Assembly (NCBI GenBank): GCA_016711225.1
Contig: JADJTK010000007.1
Location: 248,001 to 312,000 of the forward strand
Direction: 5' to 3'
DNA: 64,000 nucleotides
Origin: Opitutaceae bacterium
Lineage (GTDB): Bacteria; Verrucomicrobiota; Verrucomicrobiia; Opitutales; Opitutaceae
The notes beneath the pieces are model-generated. The model made no database searches. It had not been told where the DNA came from and saw only the letters and a program-made list of their open reading frames with translations. This document shows, piece after piece, positions 55,956 through 64,000 of the stretch (the stretch's first letter is position 1; each line of letters opens with the position of its first letter). Both the position numbers and the translations under genes were made by a program.

Positions 55956-56899
55956 ATGAATACCCCAACAAACTCCGTGCCCGACCACCAGAACTCCTTT
56001 GAGCACAGGCTCCGTGAATCCGTCGCCAGCGCGCTTAAACGGCTCCTATCAGAGAAGCACCTCTATCAAAGTGCTCAAGTCGACACCGCATGTGCGGATT
56101 CCGAGATCGAGCGGCTGATGGTTGCGAAAGCGAGGTCGTTCGGTCCGACCGTGCACCAGTATGAACGTACCAATGTCGAGACGGAGGTACGCGCATATGT
56201 TCACGCCGAGTGGTTCCTTGAGCCCGCAGTGGAAGGCAGGCCCGGAGTGCGCCCATTGCGCTCAGTCCCAAAACCAGAAACAGAGTTACGACTTCCGATT
56301 ATCGAATGCTTTTGCGTTGAGAAGTCCTGTGATCAAATACGGCCGTTTCATGCAGTGCCGGGCTTCTGCAAAGTCCAGACTTCAAGTGAAGCCCCCAACG
56401 AGCAGTGGCTTTTTCCTCTCGTATCAATGCCAGGCGTGCAAGGGAACTCCTGTGCGGTTCTTGGTACGTCGCTCCGGTTGTCGAGTGACGCTTTCGGGGC
56501 GCGATCCAATGGAAGTAGTCCAGGTCCCCAAAGTGATACCGAGGGCGCACGTGAAGCATTTTCGCGACGCGATTATTGCCCACCAATCCGGCCAAACACT
56601 AGCCGGTCTTTTTCTACTGAGAGTCTTTATTGAGCTACTGGAAAAGCCTCGAACCGGTTACCGCAGTGCTCCCCGGGAATGCGCGCCCTTCCGGTGATGA
56701 GTATGGGACGGCCTACAACTCTACGCTTCCAACTGACTTCAAATCCCGTTTTCCGTCGCTACCTGACGTCTACTCGAATCTCAGCGCGGCAATTCACGAA
56801 GCGAATCCTTCGGCTGAACTTTCCAGAAGTCGCATGACATGATCGTCGAACACTTCGACGCGCTCCGGCTCTTCAAAATCATGCGTCCGGGGGGTTAAC
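55956..56899 (+). pseudogene. Zinc-ribbon / DUF4145-like gene with several frameshifts
   Basis: Coding character hops frames: MNTPTNSVPDHQNSFEHRLR through ERLMVAKARSF in one frame; KAGPECAHCAQ and SYQCQACKGTPVRF (two CxxC pairs) with HFRDAIIAHQSGQTLAGLFL in the next; YWKSLEPVTAVLP and LPDVYSNLSAAIHEANPSAE in the third; and FQKSHDMIVEHFDALRLFKI back in the first, ending at a TAA at 56897-56899. A zinc-ribbon followed by a helical domain with a SxAIH motif resembles DUF4145-type proteins, which are often found in defence or signalling contexts. The assignment is tentative. Confidence 0.55.
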
Positions 56900-56969
56900 G
56901 AGCGGCAAAAGGGGTCAGGTTGTAATTTGTTGAATTCTGGCTTCCTACTCCGCGGTTCCTCCTCCGATC

Positions 56970-57589
56970 ATGCCGCGAAAACTCCGTCTCGAATTCCCCG
57001 GTGCCTGCTACCACGTGATCAACCGGGGCAACTACCGCGCCGACGTCTTCGCCACCGAAGGTGCCAAGTCGGCGTTCGAGGCCTGCCTGTTCGAAGCCTG
57101 CGAGAAATCCGCGTGGAAGCTGCATGCCTTCGTCATCATGACGAACCACTATCACTTGGCCCTGGAGACGCCGGACGGGAACCTCGTGGCGGGTATGCAG
57201 TGGCTGCAGGCAACGTTTGCCAACCGCTTCAACCAGGTGCGTGGGAGCGTGGCCACCTCTTCCAGGGCCGATACAAGGCGTTGCTGGTGGAAGACGGCGG
57301 ACCGCTGGGCCAAGTCTGCCACTATCTCCATCTCAATCCCGTGAGAGCCGGGATCGTTCCAATGGGTCGACTCTCCGAGCACCGCTATTCCAGCTACTGG
57401 TATCTCGGACAACCCAAGCTGCGTCCGGCGTTCCTCGATCTGAACACCGCACTCGAAGAAGCTGGAGGCCTCACCGACACTCCGGCCGGGCGCCGCAGCT
57501 ATGATTCAATCACTTACAACCTGCTCCCTTTGATCGACCCATTAGCCTCGACCGAAGACTACGGGATGCGGACTAGATGGGTCGGATAG
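56970..57589 (+). pseudogene. REP-associated tyrosine transposase (RAYT, IS200/IS605-like) with one frameshift
   Basis: The start MPRKLRLEFPGACYHVINRG is the typical RAYT opening. The HUH nuclease motif is HAFVIMTNHYHLALETPDG. In the frame of the ATG the sequence loses sense after NRFNQVRG (57240-57245). One extra G in the GGG run there would restore RGERGHLFQGRYKALLVEDG, continuing in the next frame to YLHLNPVRAGIVPMGRLSEH and a TAG at 57589. RAYTs act on REP palindromes in known systems, and the window holds many such palindromes. The break lies at a short G run, so sequencing error is possible. It overlaps the convergent glycosidase pseudogene by 17 bases. Confidence 0.85.
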
Positions 57590-60010
57590 GGGCCGATTCC
57601 AGTTGGAGGCTTCCGGAACCAGCGCTTTCCGTTCGCTCGGCGCCGAGCATGTTGATCACCCGGTAGGTGCCTGCGGAGAGCGAGAGGGTGACTGTCCGGG
57701 GGCCAATGCCGTTCCAGAGCATGATGACATCGGGGCTCGTAGTATTCGTTGCGTCGGAGCGGAACTGGTAGGCGCTGAAGCCGTCGACGTTATCGCTGAT
57801 AGCACCCACCAGCTTGGGGTGAGGCATGAGTCTGATCATGTTTTTGATGGCATGAGCGGACTCCCGCATTGTGGCATCGTCTTTGTCGAAGATACCTCCG
57901 CCGTAGCCATCCACATCCCTGGGAATTTACTGATGTGGACCCGATCCACGCCGAGTCGGAGCGCCCAGGCATACATGCGACAGATGTAGGCGCCTTGCAG
58001 CATGCGGGAAACCGTGTGTGTGGCTGCGATGTCGTAGGCACCTCCTTCAGATTTGGAGATCTGCCAGCCTACCTCCGTGTACCAGATTGGCATGGTATCA
58101 CCGCCTGCGCCGAGACTGGCCCGAATCTCGGATAGACTCTGGGCGATGGAAAATGACCCCAGCTTTGTTGGATGACGTGGCCTCAGGAGGGCTGTTTTCC
58201 ACGTAGGGGTGTGTCGAGAGGACATCGAACTTCGCGTGGCGGGTGTTGTACTCGACTTTAGGACACCATCGATGAATCCTTTGTCGGCGTGACGCGCTCC
58301 GCCCGCACCAAATCCGACAACGCGCACCATCGGCCAGGTGGCCTTAATATGGGCGTAGGCCCGGAGAGCAGTTTGGCGTAGAGGGCTTTGCGTTGGGCGG
58401 CCGATCCGCTCGGGTACATGTACTGGAAATTGGGCTCGTTCCATAGTTCCAGGTTGAGGATGGGCGATACGGCAGGCCCGGGTTTTCAACCCAGAAGGCC
58501 CCGTCTGGGCCGTATCCTAGCTCAGTACGGCTTTGAGGTTTGCCGCATAGGCATCCAAAGGAAAGCATCGTCGGATGCGTAGCCCTCTCTTGTTCGGGCG
58601 CTCCTCAAGCTGACAGGTGTACATAACTTCCATGCCCATTCCGGGCGGGTGTTGGAAAACCATGTCGCCGGAGTCGCACGCGGTCAGTAGGAGTGGTGTT
58701 CGAATAACGTCACCGAGAGCCGAAGGATTTTAGTCCACATGATCCGAAGTTTTCCTGAAGGGAACGTCATCAACCTCCCAGTTCCAGGCATAGATTCCGT
58801 AGATTGGATTGTCCGTAGCAGGCCGGGCTGTGATGCTGTTGAGCGAGGGCAGAGTCTGGGCGCGATATTCAATGCACCCCGGGCACCGTGCCGGGTTGGG
58901 AGGCCCGACCCACACTGTAGCAGTTGCGGTGACAGCGCCGTTCGCGTTGCTGGCTTTGAGGAGTACTAGGCACTGGTGCAGGCAGGAGTAACAGAAGCTT
59001 GCATCCAGTTACGGCTCCGATTTTTGTGATCGAGGCTCAGCCGTGTCGCTCCGTTACGCTCCAATGGAGTATACTGCTCTGCCCGGCAGTGATGGTTGCT
59101 GCGCTGGCGGAAAAACTGGAGATCACCGGCAGGGCGGACGCCGCATGCACGGTGAGGAGGGCATTAATGACGATGTGGTGCCGTTGCTGCACGACCACTC
59201 GGTAGGACACTCCGTCGCGACCGATCTGGGCTGGTGGCGTGGTGTCACTCGCCGGATGTGGCTCCACCGAGGGGCTTCGCCGTTTCGCCACCATTGGTAG
59301 GAAAGTGTTCCGGTGCCGATGGCGGTTACGGAGAAGGTGGCGGTCTGGCCGACGGTCACAGTGGTGCTTTGAGGCTGAGTCGTGATGGTGGGCGTGACGT
59401 TGGCGACGTCCGGATCGGTGCCAAGTTGGGCCTCCTCCCAATTGTTGAGAGTGTCCGAGTCGGTGTCGGTATCGGATACTGACACTCGCCAAAACTGCCG
59501 GGCCGGGGTCGCGGTGCCGGCTGGGCTTACGATTATCACGATCGTGGTGCCATCGCCCAGACACGGAGGCGAGAAAATCGCAGATTGCTCAAATCGGAGG
59601 AGGATCCGATCTGGTACTGTTTGCCAACGACCTCGACCATTGGAGCGCAGGGTTTGCCGTCGGGATCGCGTTCGGGAGCCGCCGCGAGGTGGCGGCGGCT
59701 GGTTGGGTCAGTTCCGGCGAGCGCCTCGTTCAGGTTGGTGGAGCCGTCGCCATCGAGGTCGGCCTGGGGCGCTCGCGGTGGGGTGAAGGTTACTCAGATA
59801 TCGGAGATACCGTCCCTTTCTCGGTCGATCGTGGCCGCCGGTGGCGGGCAAACGGCCCAAGGAGGAGAACAGGCGACGAGGTGCTGGCTAGCATTGAAAT
59901 ATGGTGGCGAATTGCGAATGGACTCTGGTTTCCGGGTCACCCACAATGAGAGTCTGGCGGTGGTTTTGATGGGATGTTTGGCTACAACAGCAACCCCATG
60001 AGCCGACACT
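57573..60010 (-). pseudogene. GH39-like glycoside hydrolase with Ig-like and Asp-rich modules, many frameshifts
   Basis: Read on the minus strand from about 60009: TIDRERDGISDI and DLDGDGSTNLNEALAGTDP (the cluster's Asp-rich module), RQFWRVSVSDTDTDSDT, an Ig-like domain (TTVTVGQTATFSVTAIGTG), a second such stretch (PVISSFSASAATITAGQSS), NPIYGIYAWNWEVDDVPF, then a TIM barrel with LNLELWNEPNFQYMYPSG (acid/base Glu in NEP) and IWYTEVGWQISKSEGG (likely nucleophile Glu), and the C-terminal beta-domain VIMLWNGIGPRTVTLSLSAG. At least six frame changes are needed to join these. Both catalytic motifs survive, which argues for error-laden sequence or very recent decay. The target glycan is unknown. Confidence 0.72.
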
Positions 60011-60535
60011 ACTGGGATTACCCCAAGGCGGACCGGACTCGCCCTTGCTGGCCAACAATGCTCTATTTGGTTGAACTGGGAACTGGAGAACGCGACCTAC
60101 GCTTCGCGCTATGTTGACGACTTTTTGATTATAAGGGAAGCCGGAGTCGCCGCCTATGGCACTTCAGGGTGCCGGTCTCCCGTCCGGTCCCCGGCATGGC
60201 GCACCGCTCAGGCTCGAATGACGGATGGCTGGCCCGGCGACTACAAATGGGGTAACCCGGAGGCGTCAGCCCATCGGTGCGACGCTGGCTGCGGGTGCCG
60301 GAGAACACGGCTTGGGCTTCCCAAGTGATCGCCCAGACTGTTTAGGTTTGCGGGGCTGTTGCCCACTAACCCTGCGAGGCCGACTAAAGCGGCCGGAGCC
60401 GCCTTCTGTGCTCATGAGGTATTCACCAGCCGCCGGAGCGCAGCTACCGCGACGAGAAACGCGTGCGACCACCCACTGCGACAGGTGTTGGCGCCGCCCC
60501 TCCGCCGCGTGCCGCCGCGCCGGGGGAACCCCTCT
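60011..60535 (+). other. Spacer with no clear gene
   Basis: Fragments such as DGMFGYNSNPMSRHYWDYPK (+ strand from 59970) look protein-like but end within about 50 codons. Nothing else is recognisable. It may hold further frameshifted remnants. Confidence 0.4.
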
Positions 60536-60875
60536 CAACGAAGCCCGCCCCCCCCCCACCCGCCGGCACCCCCCCCCGCCCACCCGCCCCCACCCCCTTC
60601 AAGCCCCACGACCCCCCGCGGGCCGCCCCCGACCACCCTCCCCTCCCCAACCCGCACCCCCCCCCACCGACGGGGGGGCCCCCCCCCCCGCCCCCCCCGG
60701 GCCCCGACCCTCTCCCACGGAACCCCTCCCCCCCCCCCCCGTTCCACCCCAGCCCCCCCCCCCCCAACCCGCCCCCCCCCCCCCCCCCCGGGCCCCCCCC
60801 CCCGGGCCCCCCCACCACTCCCGCCCCCAACCACACCCCCCCCACACCCCCCCCGCCGTGCGCCCCCACGGTCCC
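60536..60875 (+). other. Extreme C-homopolymer tract, probable sequence artefact
   Basis: About 340 bases consist almost only of C, with scattered A and G and hardly any T, including uninterrupted runs of ten or more C. All six frames stay open by composition alone. Such a tract is unlike the rest of the window. Confidence 0.75.
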
Positions 60876-61206
60876 GGGCGCCTCTATCGCCTCCCCTGCG
60901 CACCCCAGGCCAACGAGATCGGCCACTTGCACGCCGCGTAACCGAAACTCCGTTCCCGGTTGTTTGCGCTCCCGTCATTTGGGCAACAGCCCCTTGCGAC
61001 ATGACCCCATCGGCCGTTCATCGGCCCGTTCTGTCGGCCTCGTCTCCCCATGACCCCGTCGGCCTCCCCACGCCGCAACCACGGCATCTGGTGAATCAAC
61101 CGAAGGGATCTCCCCTTTCGTGGGATTGTGTAGGATCGACCGACGCCGGCCACACTGCCGCGCCATCCCCCGTAGCAACAGCATTCCAAAACCATTTCTT
61201 CCATCC

Positions 61207-62790
61207 ATGTGTCTCCTCGGTCGGGTCGCCCTGCTCTTCACCACGTTGCTGCCCGCCGCCCTAACGTTCGGCGGCGCCGAGCCGGTAGCGATCGACTACC
61301 TCGGGCAACCTCCGCCGGGCTGTTTCCCGGAACGCTTCGCACCGGACCTCCTTCAGCCCAATGAGTGGGGACCGGTGTTTTCGCCCGACGGCGATGAGCT
61401 GTTCTACACCTGGCAGAATCCCGATGGGAGCCAAGATTACCACTTGCGGTACCGGCGCCGAGTTGGCGGCGTGTGGTCGCCGGCCGGCCCTGCACCGTTC
61501 TCGGATCCCAACGGGGCCGCCGAACTTGAGCCGAACTTCTCTCCCGACGGGCAGCGGCTCTATTTCGATTCCGAACGGGCCGGCGGCTTCGGCGGAGCGG
61601 ATATCTGGTATGTCGAGAAGACCGCGACCGGATGGAGTGCGCCCATCAATGCCGGGAGCGCCATCAACACGAAAGCCAACGACAATTTCCCCTTCTTCGC
61701 CGCGGACGGCACGTTCTATTTTTGTTCAGATCGCGACAATAAACAGTGGGATATCGACATCTTCACCGCACCGCTCCGCGACGGTTCCAACCTGTCGCCA
61801 CAGCGGCTCGAGCCGACCGTGAATTCCCCGCGCTGGGACTCTTGCCCCACCGCAGTGGGAAGCGGGCTGCTCTTCAACGCCCAGCGCGACGGTAGCGCCA
61901 AGACGGGGAGTCTCTACTTCAGCGCGCGCTCAGACTCGGGTTGGAGCGAGGCGGAAATGCTGCCGCCGTGCTACAATGGGCCGGCGGGCACGTGGGGTAT
62001 CGTGTTGTCGCCCGACCGCCGGGTTCTCTTCTTTTACCAGAAAGGTGTGGGAGTCCTTTGGATCGATGCCTCGGTGGTGGCCTACTTCGGAGTCAAGCAG
62101 GCCCCGTTCGACTATGTCACCGGCTGGTATGCCGCCAACCGGGCGCAGATGGCGCAGGCCCTGCACCCGCAGTTGGCGAAACGACAGGTTGTTTCCGATT
62201 TGGAGGTCAGGGCGGTCAGTTACGACTGGATGATCGATGCAACGGAGCGGGGCGTCGGGCGCATCGCCGATCCGAAGGCCGGCCGAAAAGACATCTCGAT
62301 CCTCGCCGTCGACGCCAACACGGCGAACATCCGGGTGATCTCCGAGCGGTTTCTCGACTACCTGCATCTGGTCAAAATCGACGGTCAATGGAAGATCGTG
62401 AACGCGTTGTGGGACTATGCCGGGGCCGGGGGGCCCGGCGCCCGCCCGGAGTTGCAGCGCACATTGAAGGACTACGCGCAATGCTGGCGATCTGGGGACC
62501 GTGCCGGGATGGCCGGACTGCTGCACCGGGAGATCGCCGACCGGCGCGTGCTTTCCTCGACCCAAGTCGCGAACTGTGGTTACGACGCCGTGTTGGCCAA
62601 CGTCGGCCAGCGTGTCCGCTATCCCGATTCGCAGGCCGTGAAAATTGAGATCCTCGATTGCCAAGACACTCTGGCGAGTGCCGCCATCTCGGACGGACAA
62701 TCGGCCGAGTTTCTCCAGTTGCACTACGCCGGCGGTGTGTGGCGGATCGTCAACGTCCTGCGGAACTACGCACTCAACGACGAAACGTGA
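61207..62790 (+). CDS. Secreted PD40/TolB-like propeller protein with two NTF2-like domains, 527 aa
   Basis: The ATG at 61207 begins a signal peptide (LGRVALLFTTLLPAALTFGG). Residues 45-290 carry WD40-like PD40 repeats (GPVFSPDGDELFYTW, EPNFSPDGQRLYFDSERAGG, FPFFAADGTFYFCSDRD, GIVLSPDRRVLFFYQ). Two tandem NTF2-like (lumazine-binding-like, SnoaL-type) domains follow: VTGWYAANRAQMAQALHP to HLVKIDGQWKIVNALWDY, and CWRSGDRAGMAGLLHREI to LHYAGGVWRIVNVLRNY. The protein is probably periplasmic. PD40 domains usually mediate protein or ligand binding; the NTF2-like pair may bind a small molecule. The combination is not linked to a known pathway here. The gene is intact, unlike those upstream. Confidence 0.85.
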   Translation: MCLLGRVALLFTTLLPAALTFGGAEPVAIDYLGQPPPGCFPERFAPDLLQPNEWGPVFSPDGDELFYTWQNPDGSQDYHLRYRRRVGGVWSPAGPAPFSDPNGAAELEPNFSPDGQRLYFDSERAGGFGGADIWYVEKTATGWSAPINAGSAINTKANDNFPFFAADGTFYFCSDRDNKQWDIDIFTAPLRDGSNLSPQRLEPTVNSPRWDSCPTAVGSGLLFNAQRDGSAKTGSLYFSARSDSGWSEAEMLPPCYNGPAGTWGIVLSPDRRVLFFYQKGVGVLWIDASVVAYFGVKQAPFDYVTGWYAANRAQMAQALHPQLAKRQVVSDLEVRAVSYDWMIDATERGVGRIADPKAGRKDISILAVDANTANIRVISERFLDYLHLVKIDGQWKIVNALWDYAGAGGPGARPELQRTLKDYAQCWRSGDRAGMAGLLHREIADRRVLSSTQVANCGYDAVLANVGQRVRYPDSQAVKIEILDCQDTLASAAISDGQSAEFLQLHYAGGVWRIVNVLRNYALNDET

Positions 62791-63488
62791 CGGCGCCGCC
62801 GCGGACAAGGGACCGGGGCGATCCGGCGTGATGGGTGACACTTTGGCCGGGGTGATGGGTTACACATAGGGCGCCATGCCCTGGGCCGACCCGACGGGGC
62901 CGATCGGAAGGGGTCAAACTTTGCACTCGGGAAGGCGGATCGAAGGAACCACGTCCCAACTACCGGAAAGGCGCCCGGTCGATCCCACCACCCCCTACTC
63001 GACCACAAACGCCACCATCACCGTGCCGGGGATCTCCAGCTGAGCGTGATCCATGCGACCGATGGAAAACGGGAAGACGACTCCCTCGCCGGTCCAGTGT
63101 TCGATGCTGCCATACCAGTAGCGAGCATCGAGTAGCGGGTAGCGAGGAGGATGGACCGCCAAGCGGTCGGGCAGAAGCTAGGAGCTAGAATCCAGAAGTG
63201 AGGAGACGATCCCGAGCCGCCGGGGTTCTTCCCGCAGGACCCAACAGGACTTCGCGGCTCTTCCCAATCTTCCCTCATCCGTCCTCCGTGTCCTCCTCCC
63301 TCTCTGTGTCCTCTGTGACCTGATCCGACTCCGCCGCCTATCCTCAGCCATCCGCCTCACTTTCATTCGTTCCCTTCTGTCGTCCGTAATCCGTCGTCTG
63401 TCCTCTGCCCTCCGCCCGCCGTTATCCGCCCGCCCCCACCGGCAACACCCAACTTGCCGGCGGTCGTGCCCCCGCTACCGTCGCCGCC
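62791..63488 (+). other. Repeat-bearing spacer of about 700 bases
   Basis: It contains a TGATGGGTGACACTTTGG / TGATGGGTTACACATAGG direct repeat (62828-62870), TAGCGAGCATCGAGTAGCGG (63118-63140), a CTCTGTGTCCTCTGTGACC tract near 63300, and a short gene remnant at 62995-63123. No complete gene is seen. Confidence 0.55.
62995..63123 (-). pseudogene. C-terminal remnant of an unidentified gene
   Basis: The minus strand reads YWYGSIEHWTGEGVVFPFSI then GRMDHAQLEIPGTVMVAFVV and E before a TAG stop. This looks like the last beta-strands of a secreted enzyme, but there is no upstream coding sequence. The rest has been lost. Confidence 0.35.
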
Positions 63489-63581
63489 ATGATCACCGTC
63501 GCCGAGATTGAAGCTGCCATCGCGAAACTCCCTGCGAGCCAGCAGTGGGAAAGGGCGAAGTGCCTGGAGGAAAGCCCCTGA
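63489..63581 (+). CDS. Possible truncated antitoxin-like small ORF, 30 aa
   Basis: MITVAEIEAAIAKLPASQQW then ERAKCLEESP and a TGA. The opening resembles short antitoxin-like proteins of the form MTVAEIExAIxxLP...WLEER, but it is cut short, and no toxin gene follows. It is probably a remnant; translation is uncertain. Confidence 0.35.
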   Translation: MITVAEIEAAIAKLPASQQWERAKCLEESP

Positions 63582-63616
63582 CCCTCTTCGGCCCCCTCCG
63601 CCAAATAGCGCAAGTT

Positions 63617-64000
63617 GTGCATCCCCTCCGGTCACTCGGACTGCTGCTATTCGCGGCCGCCCTCACCGCGGCCCACGCCGCGTCCGCCCCTGAATCCGCC
63701 GGCCCCGACACCGCCCCGGTTGAGCTCCCGATATTCATCGTCACCGCCACGCGGACACCGCTTCCGGCCGCTCCGCGCCGTTCGCCACCGACGTCTTTGC
63801 CGCCGCCGCCATCGCTGAAACGCCCGCCCTCACCCTCGACGACGCCCTGCGCGGTTCCGCCGCGTTCTCCCTCTTCCGCCGCACCAGCAGCCTCACCGCC
63901 CACCCCACGGCGCAAGGAGTATCACTACGCGGCCTCGGTCCCAGCGGTGCGAGCCGCTCGCTGGTGCTCATCGACGGCGTGCCGCTCAACGACCCTTTCG
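63617..64000 (+). CDS. TonB-dependent receptor, N-terminal part, apparent frameshift; continues past window
   Basis: From a GTG at 63617 a signal peptide (MHPLRSLGLLLFAAALTAAH) is followed by PVELPIFIVTATRTPLP, the usual lead into a plug domain. Near 63757 the sense moves to another frame: GRSAPFATDVFAAAAIAETP, LTLDDALRGSAAFSLFRRTS, GVSLRGLGPSGASRSLVLID and GVPLNDPF at the window edge, which is a clear plug domain. Receptors of this class import vitamin B12, iron chelates or sugars across the outer membrane. Either the gene is broken near its start or the sequence has a one-base error. The substrate is unknown. Confidence 0.7.
   Translation, partial: MHPLRSLGLLLFAAALTAAHAASAPESAGPDTAPVELPIFIVTATRTPLPAAPRRSPPTSLPPPPSLKRPPSPSTTPCAVPPRSPSSAAPAASPPTPRRKEYHYAASVPAVRAARWCSSTACRSTTLS

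Noticed and set aside
60463..61053. Pro-rich open frames, and Gly-rich ones on the other strand, around 60.5-61.0 kb
   Set aside because: They arise from the C-homopolymer tract, which has no stop codons by composition and looks like an artefact.

Overview
The window is GC-rich, densely coded chromosomal DNA, most consistent with a Verrucomicrobiota bacterium of the Opitutales/Opitutaceae type. That placement is inferred from style: large secreted glycan-active enzymes with TSP3-like Asp-rich calcium motifs, pyrimidine-rich gene spacers packed with short palindromes, DUF1080 and YhaM-type genes, and TonB receptors. No rRNA or tRNA gene was recognised.

Region 1 (1-25.3 kb) is a glycan-degradation block. 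Six complete genes and one partial gene on the + strand encode secreted proteins: four paralogous right-handed beta-helix (Pectate_lyase_3-like) proteins, two secreted xylose-isomerase-like TIM-barrel proteins and one family 8 polysaccharide lyase. The complete ones all carry the same N-terminal module of Asp-rich repeats plus a small beta-sandwich. A membrane hybrid histidine kinase with a sensor of repeated OB-like units follows, then a GH5 mannanase fused to a CE4 deacetylase (- strand) and a GH78 alpha-L-rhamnosidase. Together they look like a polysaccharide utilisation locus; the substrate cannot be read from sequence.

Region 2 (25.4-44.1 kb) is mixed: a conserved hypothetical, a metallophosphatase, an isochorismatase-family hydrolase, a YhaM-like exoribonuclease, a propeller/Y_Y_Y hybrid kinase, an MFS transporter, a degraded double DUF1080 gene, a papain-like protease, gltX, a secreted metzincin-type protease separated by a frameshift from an RCC1/Ig-like second half, and a Cys-containing hypothetical.

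Region 3 (44.4-46.7 kb, - strand) is a compact three-gene operon of two paralogous exported Cys-rich proteins and a radical SAM/SPASM enzyme. It is the best candidate here for an undescribed system. Region 4 (47.4-54.0 kb) is a chaperone cluster: htpG, grpE, a CbpA-like J protein and clpB.

Region 5 (54.2-60.9 kb) is disrupted: an ADP-ribosylglycohydrolase, a zinc-ribbon/DUF4145-like gene, a REP-associated tyrosine transposase and a GH39-like glycosidase all carry frameshifts, and the stretch ends in a C-homopolymer tract that looks like an assembly artefact. Region 6 (61.2-64.0 kb) has a PD40/NTF2-like secreted protein, gene remnants and the 5' end of a TonB-dependent receptor.

Several families of short interspersed palindromes fill the gene spacers, many beginning with GTAGCG. 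The transposase gene at 57 kb is a plausible cognate mobiliser.
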